From: Gottfriedia luciferensis
GTDB taxonomy: Bacteria > Bacillota > Bacilli > Bacillales > Bacillaceae_G
Assembly: GCF_001712755.1 (NCBI RefSeq)
Contig: NZ_MDKC01000001.1
Coordinates: 186,001-250,000, forward strand
DNA length: 64,000 nucleotides
Direction: 5' to 3'
Part shown: positions 1 through 9,245 of the stretch, one piece after another
How positions within the stretch are numbered: the first letter of the stretch is position 1
How the letters are laid out: the number at the start of each line of letters is the position of its first letter
The notes under the pieces: generated by a model
Databases searched by the model: none
What the model was told of the DNA's origin: nothing
What the model saw: the letters and a program-made list of their open reading frames with translations, nothing else
Position numbers and translations under genes: made by a program

Positions 1-936
1 ACGGTTATTTAAAGTCTTATCTAATGTGTCGATATTTTCTTGCATTAAGTCGAAATAATCTTTATGTTTCTTTAAATCATCCTCTGAAATAGTTGCAAGG
101 TGGTTAAGTCTTAAGATTTCAGCATGGGTTTCATTTTTTACAACTGTTGCTACTTTTGGTGTAGCAAATGTTTCAAACAATATATATTTGACATGATGTT
201 CTTTTACAAAATCAACAACTTTCTTTAGATCCTTCTGTGATGGCTCTTGAGAAGGGGATAGTCCTGTGATTGGGATTTGTTCAATTCCGTAATGTTGTTC
301 CAAATATCCATAAGCTGCATGTGAAACGACAATATCTTTACGTGCAGAATGTAAAACTAAATTTCTTAATTCATTATCAAGTTCATCAAATTGATTTTCA
401 ATTTTATCATAATTTGCATCAAAGTACTGTTTGTTTTTCGGCATTAATTTAACTAATTCATCTCTAATATTTTGTGCTTCAATTTTTGCACGAGATGGAT
501 CTAGCCAAACATGTGGATCAACGTCATGATGATCTTCATCTTCCTGAATTTCTTCTTCGTTTGACTTTATTAATTCAATATTTTTAGTTGCCTCTAAGAT
601 TGCAACATGATTATTTTTAAGTGTATCTTTGATTTTATCTGCAAAAGGTTCCATACCTGCACCATTGTAAACAAATAAATCGGAGTTTGCGATTTTTACT
701 ATTTGTTTAGAAGTTGGTTCAAAATCATGAGTATCAACACCAGTAGGATAGATGGAATGTACATCAACGTATTTACCACCAATTTTTTCAGCAAAATCTT
801 GTAAAGGATAGATGGTTGTATAAATCGTTAGTTTATTTTTATTTTTTGTACTTTGCTGATGCGTGTCTTTATTGCAAGCTGACAGAACTGCACTTGTTAA
901 TAGCAAAGTCGTTATTGCTAATTTTTTAAATTTCAT
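1..936 (-). CDS. znuA: Zinc ABC transporter substrate-binding lipoprotein (partial)
   Basis: High-affinity zinc-binding lipoprotein of the ZnuA/AdcA cluster 9 family, delivering Zn(II) to an ABC permease outside the window. The reading frame is open through the left edge, so the C-terminus is missing (312 codons visible). The N-terminus is a lipoprotein signal ending in LSAC. A YPTGVDTHDFEP stretch supplies the first metal-ligand histidine, a short acidic His-containing loop (EDEDHHD) follows near residue 150, and DPHVWLDP supplies the next ligand. The ATG is preceded by an AGGGAG ribosome binding site. Two Zur-type boxes lie upstream, so zinc-dependent repression is expected. Permease and ATPase partners are not visible. 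Family assignment is confident; substrate is inferred from family plus Zur boxes. Confidence 0.9.
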   Translation of the reverse strand, partial: MKFKKLAITTLLLTSAVLSACNKDTHQQSTKNKNKLTIYTTIYPLQDFAEKIGGKYVDVHSIYPTGVDTHDFEPTSKQIVKIANSDLFVYNGAGMEPFADKIKDTLKNNHVAILEATKNIELIKSNEEEIQEDEDHHDVDPHVWLDPSRAKIEAQNIRDELVKLMPKNKQYFDANYDKIENQFDELDNELRNLVLHSARKDIVVSHAAYGYLEQHYGIEQIPITGLSPSQEPSQKDLKKVVDFVKEHHVKYILFETFATPKVATVVKNETHAEILRLNHLATISEDDLKKHKDYFDLMQENIDTLDKTLNNR

Positions 937-1020
937 TTTTTTCTCTCCCTAAAAAATTAATCATTTTAGTATTTTATAATGAGGTCGTTAATAAACGAAT
1001 AAAGTTAAAATATTTTAATT

Positions 1021-1041
1021 AATTCGTAATCATTCCTTTTT
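1021..1041 (-). promoter_or_regulatory. Second Zur-like box
   Basis: A 21-bp segment starting AATTCGTAATCATT matches about 16 of the 20 defined positions of the Bacillus Zur operator. The left half is good and the right half degenerate. It lies 85 bp upstream of the zinc lipoprotein start and about 70 bp from the better box at 1110-1130, so it could be the promoter-proximal operator. Confidence 0.5.
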
Positions 1042-1109
1042 ATATTTTAAAAAAAATATAAGATCATTCTTATCAATCTTATAAGTATATAAAATTTATC
1101 ATATATTCA

Positions 1110-1130
1110 AAATCGTAATAAATACGATTT
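1110..1130 (-). promoter_or_regulatory. Zur box (zinc uptake repressor operator)
   Basis: Near-perfect inverted repeat: AAATCGTAAT, one central base, then AATACGATTT. Half-sites agree at 9 of 10 positions and match the B. subtilis Zur consensus (AAATCGTAAT-N-ATTACGATTT). It lies 174 bp upstream of the zinc-binding lipoprotein start on the minus strand, in the long intergenic region shared with the pssA 3' end. Confidence 0.8.
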
Positions 1131-1204
1131 AATCCTTTGTCATTATAGAACAGTAATTATTAATGTGCAAGAAAAATGCGATTTAAAAGAATTAAAATAA
1201 AAAA

Positions 1205-1244
1205 AAGTATGCTTTGATGAAAAACAATGCATCAAAACATACTT
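1205..1244 (-). terminator. Rho-independent terminator of pssA
   Basis: On the minus strand, AAGTATG-A/C-TTTGATG type arms (two 7-bp stems around one mismatch) are followed by a run of T. It begins a few bases after the pssA stop codon. Confidence 0.85.
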
Positions 1245-1248
1245 TGTA

Positions 1249-1983
1249 TTAAGACTTTCTTTTTAAACGGAATTTACGTGGTTTCTTATTTTCATTCCTT
1301 GATTGTTTCTTTTTACTTTTGAAAAATTGAAAGAAAATAAAGAAGATGTAAAGCGGAATTGCTATATAAATAAAGAATGGCCACTGTTCTTTTTTAGCGT
1401 GCCATACTAGATATAATGCGTATCCTAAAAAAATCGTAATAATTGTAGCATATTTAGGAATCGGAATATCTTTAAAGCTTGGAATTTTTATTCTACTAAC
1501 CATTAAGAATGCTAATGCAACAAAAACTGTTATGATGACGATTTGTGGAATGCGACTTCCAAATAACGTTAAAAAGGCAACAAGACCACCAGCTGCTGTA
1601 ATTGGTACTCCTGTAAAATATTTTAGTGAAGTTGAAATCGGTGTAACATTAAATCTTGCTAATCGATATGCCCCAAACAGTGGGAATAAACCTGCAATTC
1701 CTAGACCAAAGATACCTTCAGTAGAAAATTGTGTACAATATACTAAATAGGAAGGTGCAACTCCAAAAGTAACTATATCAGCTAAAGAGTCTAGTTCTTT
1801 TCCTAATTGTGATTGGACTCCTAAAACTCTAGCAACTCGACCGTCCATACTATCGAGCATCATTCCTATTAAAATAAGAATTGCGGCATTTCTAAATTCT
1901 CCTTTAGCTGCAAATCCGATCGATAGAAACCCACAATATAAATTCCCTAGAGTAAAAAGGTTTGGAATACTTTTTCTTATCAT
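1249..1983 (-). CDS. pssA: CDP-diacylglycerol--serine O-phosphatidyltransferase
   Basis: Membrane enzyme that makes phosphatidylserine from CDP-diacylglycerol and L-serine, the precursor of phosphatidylethanolamine. The CDP-alcohol phosphotransferase signature DG-x2-AR-x8-G-x3-D-x3-D is intact near residues 46-70 (DGRVAR ... GKELDSLAD). Several hydrophobic segments follow and the C-terminus is a Lys/Arg-rich cytoplasmic tail. At 244 residues it is somewhat longer than the B. subtilis enzyme as I recall it, mainly because of this tail. The ATG has an AGGAAGTGA ribosome binding site. It is monocistronic here with its own terminator; psd is not adjacent. Confidence 0.93.
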   Translation of the reverse strand: MIRKSIPNLFTLGNLYCGFLSIGFAAKGEFRNAAILILIGMMLDSMDGRVARVLGVQSQLGKELDSLADIVTFGVAPSYLVYCTQFSTEGIFGLGIAGLFPLFGAYRLARFNVTPISTSLKYFTGVPITAAGGLVAFLTLFGSRIPQIVIITVFVALAFLMVSRIKIPSFKDIPIPKYATIITIFLGYALYLVWHAKKEQWPFFIYIAIPLYIFFIFFQFFKSKKKQSRNENKKPRKFRLKRKS

Positions 1984-2267
1984 ACATTCACTTCCTAAAA
2001 TTGATATAAAAAATAGATATGTTCAAATTCAATAAGTTATATTATAACCCAAAATTTAGTAATAATGGAATCTAATAATTAAGTTCATAAAATGTTTCTA
2101 GAATCGACATAAAGTCTTTTGAAAATTGTCGTATTTTGCGCCGATAAAATATGTGAATAGTATTACAATCATATTGCACTACACTAATATTAATAAAAAA
2201 TATGATAATTGAACTAGGAATTTGGGGGAATTTAATAAAAAATAAATTAAATATTAAAAAAATACTT

Positions 2268-2325
2268 TTTTTTCTGAAAAATATGTAGTATATTGAAAAA
2301 GTAAAAAGTGATTTTTCAGAAAAAT
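2268..2325 (+). promoter_or_regulatory. Two CodY-like boxes upstream of oppA
   Basis: Position 2311-2325 reads ATTTTTCAGAAAAAT, 13 of 15 matches to the CodY consensus AATTTTCWGAAAATT. Position 2268-2282 (TTTTTTCTGAAAAAT) matches at 12 of 15. The pair is centred 43 bp apart, just upstream of the gene. CodY repression of oligopeptide uptake in rich medium is established in Firmicutes; its use here is inference, because AT-rich DNA yields such sites by chance. Confidence 0.5.
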
Positions 2326-2371
2326 AAGTAAATTATAAAATGATAAATCACTAATATATGGAGGTGCTCTA

Positions 2372-4003
2372 ATGAAGCGTAGATTAGCAACAACTGTTTC
2401 AAGTTTATTGGTACTAAGTACGGTACTAGCAGCTTGTGGCAAAGACACAGAAAAAACAGCAACTAACTCACAGAAGGATAAGAAGCAAACGTTAAGGTTA
2501 ACTACAACTACTGAGATTCCTTCAATGGATTCAGCAAAAACTACTGATTCAATGTCATTTGAAGTTTTAGACAATGTAAATGAAGGTTTACTTCGTTTAG
2601 GAGAGGGTGACGAAGTAGTAGACGGAGTTGCTAAGAAAGATTCGGTTGAAGTTAGTAAAGATGGTCTAACATATACATTCCATTTACGTGATACACAATG
2701 GTCAAATGGTGAGCCTGTAACTGCTAATGATTTCGTTTATGGTTGGCAACGTGCTGTAGATCCAAAAACTGCATCTGAATATTCATTCATTTTATACTAT
2801 GTGAAAAATGCTGAAGCAATTTTCAATGGTAAAATGCCAAAAGACCAATTAGGTGTGAAAGCACTAGATGATAAAACTTTACAAGTAACGCTAGAACAAC
2901 CAACTCCTTATTTCTTACAATTAACTACTTTTGGGACATACTTACCAGAAAACCAAAAGTGGGTTGAGTCTAAAGGAAATCAATATGGTTTAGAAGCAAA
3001 TACTCAATTATACAATGGTCCGTTTACTTTAAGTGAGTGGAAGCATGAGCAAAGCTTTACATTAAAGAAGAATCCAAAATATTGGGACAAGGATTCAGTT
3101 AAGTTAGATGAAATTAAATACAATGTAGTTAAAGATACTTCTGCTGCAGTTAACCTATATGAAAACGGCGATATTGATAAAGTAATGCTTGATTCTGAGT
3201 ATGTTGATAAATATAAAAATGACCCTGAATACAAAACTCAATTAGATGCTCGTTTAGTATTCTTCCGTTTCAATGAAAAACTACCAATCTTTAAAAACGC
3301 TAAAGCTCGTAAAGCATTTGATTTAGCTTATGATAAATCAGCTATTACATCTTCAATTTTAAATGATGGTTCTAAACCAGCTTATTGGTTAGTACCTTCT
3401 GAGTGGGTAAAAGGACCAGATTCTAAAGACTTCCGTGACCATAACGGCGATTTCAATAAATATAATGTTGAAGAAGCTAAAAAGTTATGGGCTGAAGCTA
3501 AGAAAGAACTTGGTAAAGATACATTTGAGTTAAAAATGCTTTCATATGATGATACTACTCGCAAAAAAGCTGCTGAGTATGTAGCTGGTGAGCTTGAGAA
3601 GAATTTACCTGGTTTAAAAATTACGGTAGCTCCACAACCGTTTGAAATCAAACTTGATAACGAGAAAAAATTAGACTACGACTTCTCATTCTCAGGTTGG
3701 GGTCCGGACTATCCAGATCCAATGACATTCATTGATATGTTCATATCTAACAGTCCATTCAATGAAATGGCATACAACAATCCAAAATATGATGAGCTTG
3801 TAGCTGCTGCTAAGAAAGAAGCAGACCCTCAAAAACGTTGGGATGATATGGTAGAAGCTGAAAAAGTAATTATGGATGAGGCTGGTATTTCACCAATTTA
3901 CCAACGTGGCCGTGCATATTTACAAAAAGATTCAGTTAAAGGGATTATTGCGCACAAATTTGGCGGAGATTTCTCTTACAAGTGGGCATCTAACGAAAAA
4001 TAA
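2372..4003 (+). CDS. oppA: Oligopeptide ABC transporter substrate-binding lipoprotein 1
   Basis: Extracellular peptide receptor of the OppA / SBP family 5, 543 residues, the usual length. The signal peptide ends in a lipobox LAAC at residue 22. Typical landmarks include YTFHLRD, WSNGEPVTANDF, and the GWGPDYPDP segment in lobe I/III. The ATG follows a GGAGGTG site. No opp permease or ATPase genes are next to it; a second OppA of similar length follows 500 bp downstream, each gene with its own terminator. Both receptors presumably share a transporter encoded elsewhere. Two CodY-like boxes precede the gene. Confidence 0.9.
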   Translation: MKRRLATTVSSLLVLSTVLAACGKDTEKTATNSQKDKKQTLRLTTTTEIPSMDSAKTTDSMSFEVLDNVNEGLLRLGEGDEVVDGVAKKDSVEVSKDGLTYTFHLRDTQWSNGEPVTANDFVYGWQRAVDPKTASEYSFILYYVKNAEAIFNGKMPKDQLGVKALDDKTLQVTLEQPTPYFLQLTTFGTYLPENQKWVESKGNQYGLEANTQLYNGPFTLSEWKHEQSFTLKKNPKYWDKDSVKLDEIKYNVVKDTSAAVNLYENGDIDKVMLDSEYVDKYKNDPEYKTQLDARLVFFRFNEKLPIFKNAKARKAFDLAYDKSAITSSILNDGSKPAYWLVPSEWVKGPDSKDFRDHNGDFNKYNVEEAKKLWAEAKKELGKDTFELKMLSYDDTTRKKAAEYVAGELEKNLPGLKITVAPQPFEIKLDNEKKLDYDFSFSGWGPDYPDPMTFIDMFISNSPFNEMAYNNPKYDELVAAAKKEADPQKRWDDMVEAEKVIMDEAGISPIYQRGRAYLQKDSVKGIIAHKFGGDFSYKWASNEK

Positions 4004-4016
4004 TAATTTACACTGT

Positions 4017-4046
4017 AAAGAGAAGGGACAACCCTTCTCTTTTTTT
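4017..4046 (+). terminator. Terminator of oppA1
   Basis: Hairpin AGAGAAGGG / CCCTTCTCT with a 4-base loop followed by a T run, 16 bp after the stop codon. Confidence 0.9.
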
Positions 4047-4119
4047 AGAAATTTAGTTTTAAACTGAAAATTATATTTTCTTTATTAAGTGAATAAGTCT
4101 GAAATTAAAAGTGAATGTT

Positions 4120-4147
4120 AAAAGGTGTTCAGGCGGATCACTTTTTT
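4120..4147 (+). terminator. Second terminator-like hairpin in the oppA1-oppA2 gap
   Basis: AAAAGGTG / CACTTTT arms with an 11-base loop and six T. It may back up the first terminator. The rest of the gap, to 4506, is very AT-rich and shows no gene; only weak CodY-like sequence lies near 4350-4400. Confidence 0.5.
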
Positions 4148-4506
4148 AGCTAAGTACAGATTAATATTGGACTTGAAAAAAATTAAAATGGAAAAATATG
4201 ATTTAACTAAAAAGTAGACATATTTGTCCAACTTTAATCATTTATTGAAATTGGGGCTATTATTAATAGTTTTGATTTAATATGCAAAAAAAGACGTCAA
4301 AATGTAGTTTTTAATTACAAAAAAGTAAAGATTTATTTAAATTTATTAATTTTTTTGAAAAAAATGTCGATTTTTTGTTGATATTTTCAAAAAAGTATGT
4401 AAAATAAGAATTAAGTTAAAGGTTATTAACTATTCGGATAATGTAAATTATTTGAATATTTTAATAGTTTTTAAGTCTAATTGTTTAATTTTGGGGAGGC
4501 AATCTA

Positions 4507-6141
4507 ATGAAAAAGAAGGTATCGTATTTTCTATCTTTATCTGTTGCTGTGAGCATGCTTTTAACTGCATGTAACTCAGACAAATCAAATGAAGGTAAAA
4601 AAGAAACAGCAAAAGCAAAACCACAAGTATTAAACTTACTAGGCGGAGCTGAACTACCAAGTTTAGATTCAAGTACTAGTACAGATGCTGAATCTTTCAA
4701 CGTTTTAGGTAACATTATGGAAGGTTTAAACACGTTAGGTAAAGATGATGCTGTACAACCAGGTATGGCAGAATCTTTTGATAAATCAGCTGATGGTTTA
4801 ACTTATACATTCCACTTACGTGATGCTAAATGGTCTAATGGTGACCCTGTAACTGCAGGAGACTTCGTTTACGGATGGAAACGTGCTGCAGATCCTAAAA
4901 ATGCATCTGAGTATGCATTCATGTTGAATGTATTACAAAACGGTGAAGATGTTACTACTGGTAAAAAACCAGTTGATCAATTAGGAGTTAAAGCTGTTGA
5001 TGATAAAACTTTAGAAGTTAAATTAGCAAAAGCTATTCCATATTTTGATTCTTTAGTAACGTTCCCAACATTCTTTCCTTTAAATCAAAAATATGTTGAA
5101 TCTCAAGGTAAAAACTACGGTTTAGAAGCAGCTAATTTAATTTTCAATGGTCCATTCGAATTATCTGAGTGGAAACATGATGAAAGCTACAAGTTAGTTA
5201 AAAACCCTGACTACTATGATGCTAAAGACGTAACATTAAAAGAAGTTAACTTTAAAATCGTAAAAGACCCACAAACTGGCGTTAACTTATATGAGTCTGG
5301 TGATGTTGACCGTGCTGGTTTAACTGCAGAGTTTGTTGACAAATATAAATCTAGCCCTGACTACGGAACAACTAAAGAGCCAACTGTATTCTTCTTACGT
5401 GTAAACGAATCGAAAAATCCAGCTCTTAAAAACGTTAACATCCGTAAAGCTTTAAACGAAGCATTTGACCGTGAAGCAATCACTAGCGTAATCTTAAATA
5501 ACGGTTCAGTACCTTTATACGGTTTAGCTCCAAGTAACTTCTTAGATGCTAATGGTAAAGACTTCCGTGATGCTTCTGGACAACTTGTAAAATACGATCC
5601 AGCTGATGCTAAAACATTATGGGAACAAGGATTAAAAGAAATCGGTAAGAAAGATGTTTCAATCGAATTATTAGGTTCTGATACTGAAACTAACAAAAAA
5701 ATCAGTGAGTACCTACAAGGTGAATTCACTAAAAACTTACCAGGTTTAAAAATTAACATTAAATCAGTTCCATTTGCACAACAATTAGACTTAAACTCTA
5801 AGAAAGATTATGACATCTCATTCGGCGGATGGGGTCCAGACTACAAAGACCCAATGACATACTTCGATATGTGGACTAGTCAAAGCCCATTCAACCAAAT
5901 GGGATTCTCTAACAAAGAGTATGATAAGTTAATCTCACAAGCTGGTTCTGAGTTCTTATTAGATCCAACTAAACGTTCTGATGCATTCTTACAAGCAGAG
6001 AAAATCTTAGTACAAGACAATGCTGCAATTCTTCCAATTTACCAACGTGCTATTGCATACGTTATGAAGCCAAAAGTAACTGGATTAATTGAGCATGCAT
6101 TCGGACCAGATTACACTTACAAAAACGTTGTAATTAAATAA
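4507..6141 (+). CDS. oppA: Oligopeptide ABC transporter substrate-binding lipoprotein 2
   Basis: Second OppA-type peptide receptor, 544 residues, collinear with the gene at 2372-4003 over its whole length (same YTFHLRD, WSNGDPVTAGDF and GGWGPDYKDP landmarks). The lipobox is LTAC. The ATG has a GGGGAGG site. Codon choice is biased toward C-ending codons (TTC, AAC, GAC) more than in neighbouring genes, which suggests high expression. No transporter core genes are adjacent. A tandem duplication followed by divergence is the likely origin; a shift in peptide length or sequence preference is inference. Confidence 0.9.
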   Translation: MKKKVSYFLSLSVAVSMLLTACNSDKSNEGKKETAKAKPQVLNLLGGAELPSLDSSTSTDAESFNVLGNIMEGLNTLGKDDAVQPGMAESFDKSADGLTYTFHLRDAKWSNGDPVTAGDFVYGWKRAADPKNASEYAFMLNVLQNGEDVTTGKKPVDQLGVKAVDDKTLEVKLAKAIPYFDSLVTFPTFFPLNQKYVESQGKNYGLEAANLIFNGPFELSEWKHDESYKLVKNPDYYDAKDVTLKEVNFKIVKDPQTGVNLYESGDVDRAGLTAEFVDKYKSSPDYGTTKEPTVFFLRVNESKNPALKNVNIRKALNEAFDREAITSVILNNGSVPLYGLAPSNFLDANGKDFRDASGQLVKYDPADAKTLWEQGLKEIGKKDVSIELLGSDTETNKKISEYLQGEFTKNLPGLKINIKSVPFAQQLDLNSKKDYDISFGGWGPDYKDPMTYFDMWTSQSPFNQMGFSNKEYDKLISQAGSEFLLDPTKRSDAFLQAEKILVQDNAAILPIYQRAIAYVMKPKVTGLIEHAFGPDYTYKNVVIK

Positions 6142-6153
6142 TTAAGAAATGAT

Positions 6154-6199
6154 AAAAGGCTGTTCTAATGTCAGGTCACTGACTTGGACAGCCTTTTTT
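6154..6199 (+). terminator. Terminator of oppA2
   Basis: AAAAGGCTGT ... ACAGCCTTTT arms with a structured loop (GTCAGGTCACTGAC) and trailing T run. Confidence 0.88.
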
Positions 6200-6302
6200 A
6201 TATGAAATAATACTTTCACCTGAGTATTTCTTTATTTTGACATATTTTATCTTGCTATGTATTATCATTGTAGTACAAGTTGTTTTTGAGAGGGGGATCC
6301 TA

Positions 6303-6899
6303 TTGACAAATATCATACATCAAATATTAGAATTTTTTGCATCATTAGGATATTTAGGAGTAGCATTAGGATTAATGATAGAGGTTATTCCGAGTGAGAT
6401 TGTTTTAGCATATGCTGGTTATCTTGTAGCCGGAGGGCATATAAATTTTGCAGGTGCCTTGGTAGCAGGTGTAATCGGGGGAACTATTGCACAATTATTT
6501 TTATATTGGTTAGGTTATTTTGGTGGTCGACCAATTATTGAAAAATATGGTAAATATATTCTAATTAATAAGCATCATCTTGATTTAGCCGAAAAATGGT
6601 TTTCAAAATATGGCGTTGGAGTAGTATTTACGGCTCGCTTTATTCCAGTTGTTAGACATGCCATTTCGATTCCAGCGGGATTAGCAAAGATGCCGATAAG
6701 TAAATTTACACTATATACAGTTCTTGCAATCATTCCTTGGTCGATCCTATTTATCAAAATTGGTGAGAAATTAGGTAAAAACTGGGAAACTGCTAAATCT
6801 GTTTTAGCTCCATATACCCCAATGCTAATTATTATAGCGATCGCCCTATTTGTTGTATATTTTTTAATAAAAAAATTAGTGGCAAAAGGTAGAAAATAA
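6303..6899 (+). CDS. DedA family membrane protein
   Basis: Polytopic inner-membrane protein of the DedA/SNARE-associated (VTT) family, 198 residues. The family is linked to flipping of undecaprenyl phosphate or phosphatidylethanolamine, to membrane potential and to drug tolerance; the substrate here is unknown. Visible features are the conserved early E-x-[IV]-PSE segment (MIEVIPSE), the central G-R-F-[IV]-P-x-[VL]-R type motif (TARFIPVVRHAISIPAG) and a hydrophobic C-terminus. I start it at TTG 6303, placed 6 bp after GAGAGGGGG, rather than an upstream in-frame TTG at 6237 that has no ribosome binding site. Resembles B. subtilis YngC. Confidence 0.85.
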   Translation: MTNIIHQILEFFASLGYLGVALGLMIEVIPSEIVLAYAGYLVAGGHINFAGALVAGVIGGTIAQLFLYWLGYFGGRPIIEKYGKYILINKHHLDLAEKWFSKYGVGVVFTARFIPVVRHAISIPAGLAKMPISKFTLYTVLAIIPWSILFIKIGEKLGKNWETAKSVLAPYTPMLIIIAIALFVVYFLIKKLVAKGRK

Positions 6900-6968
6900 A
6901 ATAAATATGATTTGTTTTACATTATATTACATATAATATGATAAATTTCAATTGGAAGGATGAATTTT

Positions 6969-7154
6969 ATGTATTCTATGTCGTATGATGCATTAAAATC
7001 TGATTTATCAAATACTCTTTCAACTGTTCAAAATCAATTGAATACGGAAGATTATTCATTACATACAAAAGAACAATTACAAAGTCAGTTAGAAGTTTAT
7101 CAATACATTGATGAGTTAAGTGATATGCATTATTTTTATAAAAGCGGATACTAA
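6969..7154 (+). CDS. Small acidic hypothetical protein
   Basis: Unrecognised soluble protein of 61 residues, rich in Ser, Gln and Tyr, predicted mostly helical (alternating Leu/Gln heptad-like pattern). Start chosen at ATG 6969, 9 bp after GGAAGG; an in-frame ATG at 6960 directly abuts the ribosome binding site. It stands alone between dedA and corA with its own terminator. No function proposed. Confidence 0.6.
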   Translation: MYSMSYDALKSDLSNTLSTVQNQLNTEDYSLHTKEQLQSQLEVYQYIDELSDMHYFYKSGY

Positions 7155-7160
7155 AAAATA

Positions 7161-7185
7161 GGTCACTATAAGTGGCCTTTTTCTT
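7161..7185 (+). terminator. Terminator of the 61-residue gene
   Basis: GGTCACT / AGTGGCC arms with a 3-base loop followed by T-rich sequence. Confidence 0.75.
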
Positions 7186-7340
7186 TATTTGTGAATAGTA
7201 TAAATGCTCACTAAAATAGCTACACCAAGCGTTTGATTATTAGAAAATGGACTTTCTTTTTAATAAAGGTTGAAACATATAAAAATGTTTCGTATGCTAT
7301 TATTGTGTAGTTTTTGTTTTAGAATTAGAGGTGAATTAAG

Positions 7341-8282
7341 ATGCTAAATTTTTATCTTTCAGATGCACAAGGGAAACTAAATCAAGTCGATGTTATTGAG
7401 AAAGGTTGTTGGATCAATGCGATCAATCCAACAGAACAAGAAATTCAATATCTAGTTCAAAAATTAGACTTAGATTTAGATTTTATTAAAGACCCACTTG
7501 ATGATGAAGAACGTTCAAGGATAGAGGTTGAAGGGGAACACACTCTAATTATTGTTGATATTCCAATTGTAGCTCATGATGATAATGGGCACACAATTTT
7601 TGATACAATACCAATCGGGATGATTATTTCATCTCACACGTTTGTAACAATTTGTTTAAGTGAAAATCCGATTTTTGAAAGATTTATTTACCAAAAAGTA
7701 AAAGGATTTTTTACGTTTAAAAAGACTAGATTTGCACTTCAACTATTGCATACGACATCATCATATTATTTACGTTATCTTAAACAAATTAATCGCAAAA
7801 CAAATGAAATTGAAGCCGAATTACATCAATCTACGAGAAACCAAGAGTTATTTACAATGCTGAACCTTGAAAAAAGTCTTGTTTATTTTACGACTTCATT
7901 AAAATCGAATAAAATTGTCATGCAAAAAATCCTTAAAGGGAATATTTTAAAAATGTATGAAGATGATGAAGATTTATTAGAAGATGTAATTATTGAAAAT
8001 AAACAGGCTATAGAGATGGCAGAAGTATATAGTAATATCTTAAGTGGAATGATGAATACATTTGCTTCAGTTATCTCAAATAATTTAAATATTGTAATGA
8101 AATTTTTAACTTCTATTACAATTATTTTATCAATTCCAACAATGGTTTCTAGTTTTTATGGGATGAACGTTGATCATATCCCATTAGCAAATATTCCACA
8201 TGCGTTTCCAATCGTAATAGGTATATCTGCAATATTATCAACTACAATTGCATTAATATTTTGGAAAAAAAGGTACTTTTAA
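7341..8282 (+). CDS. corA: CorA family magnesium transporter
   Basis: Pentameric Mg2+ (or Co2+/Ni2+) channel of the CorA/2-TM-GxN family, 313 residues. A large cytoplasmic alpha/beta-plus-helical domain is followed by two C-terminal membrane helices. The selectivity motif YGMN closes the first helix and the tail ends in basic residues (KKRYF). The ATG follows AGAGGTGA. No Mg2+ riboswitch was recognised in the 155-bp upstream gap. Gene is monocistronic with a strong terminator. Confidence 0.92.
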   Translation: MLNFYLSDAQGKLNQVDVIEKGCWINAINPTEQEIQYLVQKLDLDLDFIKDPLDDEERSRIEVEGEHTLIIVDIPIVAHDDNGHTIFDTIPIGMIISSHTFVTICLSENPIFERFIYQKVKGFFTFKKTRFALQLLHTTSSYYLRYLKQINRKTNEIEAELHQSTRNQELFTMLNLEKSLVYFTTSLKSNKIVMQKILKGNILKMYEDDEDLLEDVIIENKQAIEMAEVYSNILSGMMNTFASVISNNLNIVMKFLTSITIILSIPTMVSSFYGMNVDHIPLANIPHAFPIVIGISAILSTTIALIFWKKRYF

Positions 8283-8328
8283 CTCACAAAGCCGCCGGTC
8301 ATTCGGAGGTTTTGTGAGTTTTCATTTT
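8281..8328 (+). terminator. Terminator of corA
   Basis: AACTCACAAA / TTTGTGAGTT 10-bp stem with inner CC/GG pairs. It begins within the corA stop codon. Confidence 0.85.
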
Positions 8329-8351
8329 TAAAAGTACATGGGAGAGAGATT

Positions 8352-9233
8352 ATGAGTACGAATTTTTATCATTCGTTTTTACAAATGAATACGATCTTTA
8401 TTTCGATTGTAGTAGAAGCATTGCCATTTATATTAATTGGTGTGTTTATATCGGGGATCATTCAAATATTTATTACTGAGGAAATGTTATATAAGATAAT
8501 ACCAAAAAATAGATATCTAGCAGTATTAGTAGCTATTTTATTGGGATTTATTTTCCCAGGTTGTGAGTGCGGAATTGTACCAATTGTAAGTAGGTTGATC
8601 AAAAAAGGTGTGCCACACTATGTAGCGGTCGCGTTCATGTTAACAGGGCCAATCATTAACCCAATTGTACTGTTTGCAACATTTATTGCATTTGGTAATA
8701 ATATTGAAATGGTTATTTATCGTGCTGGAGCTGCTATGATCATTGCTTATATAATAGGAATCGTATTATCATATTTAAAAATTGAGAATCCATTAAAACA
8801 CGATTTAGTTACAATTCCAGTTGATCATACTATTCCTGTTAGGAAAAAATTATGGAGTGTTTGTGTACATGCTATAGAAGAATTTTTCTCTATGGGTAAG
8901 TTTTTAATTTTAGGTGCATTTATTGCAGCGTTCGTACAAACATTTATTCCAACTTCAACATTAATGCATATAGGTAATGGACAAGTTGCTAGTATTCTAG
9001 TAATGATGGCATTAGCGTTTATTTTATCTCTTTGCTCTGAGGCTGATGCATTCGTAGCATCTTCATTTCAAAGTACGTTTTCTTTAAACTCAATCGTTGC
9101 GTTTATGGTTATTGGTCCAATGATCGACATAAAAAATACATTAATGTTATTCCAACATTTCAAAAGTCGATATGTATTCATAATTATTGGATTAGTTATT
9201 GTATTAACGTTTTTCACAACATTATTCATTTAA
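8352..9233 (+). CDS. ycgR: Permease of the UPF0718/COG0701 family (YcgR-like)
   Basis: Membrane permease, 293 residues, with about eight hydrophobic segments. Two conserved signatures are visible: a Cys-x-Cys motif in PGCECGIVPIV followed by LTGPIINPIVL, and in the second half a SEADAF segment followed by IGPMIDIKN. The two halves look like inverted or repeated copies of a Gly-Pro-rich re-entrant loop. The next gene starts 12 bp downstream and encodes the YcgQ-like partner; this pairing is conserved in Bacillus. The transported substrate is not established; the Cys motif and the partner's His-rich loop suggest a metal or metalloid. Confidence 0.85.
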   Translation: MSTNFYHSFLQMNTIFISIVVEALPFILIGVFISGIIQIFITEEMLYKIIPKNRYLAVLVAILLGFIFPGCECGIVPIVSRLIKKGVPHYVAVAFMLTGPIINPIVLFATFIAFGNNIEMVIYRAGAAMIIAYIIGIVLSYLKIENPLKHDLVTIPVDHTIPVRKKLWSVCVHAIEEFFSMGKFLILGAFIAAFVQTFIPTSTLMHIGNGQVASILVMMALAFILSLCSEADAFVASSFQSTFSLNSIVAFMVIGPMIDIKNTLMLFQHFKSRYVFIIIGLVIVLTFFTTLFI

Positions 9234-9245
9234 GGGAGAATCAAT

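Noticed and set aside
1061-1075. Fur-like box between the two Zur boxes
   Set aside because: Only 11 of 14 positions match and the downstream gene is a zinc, not iron, transporter component.
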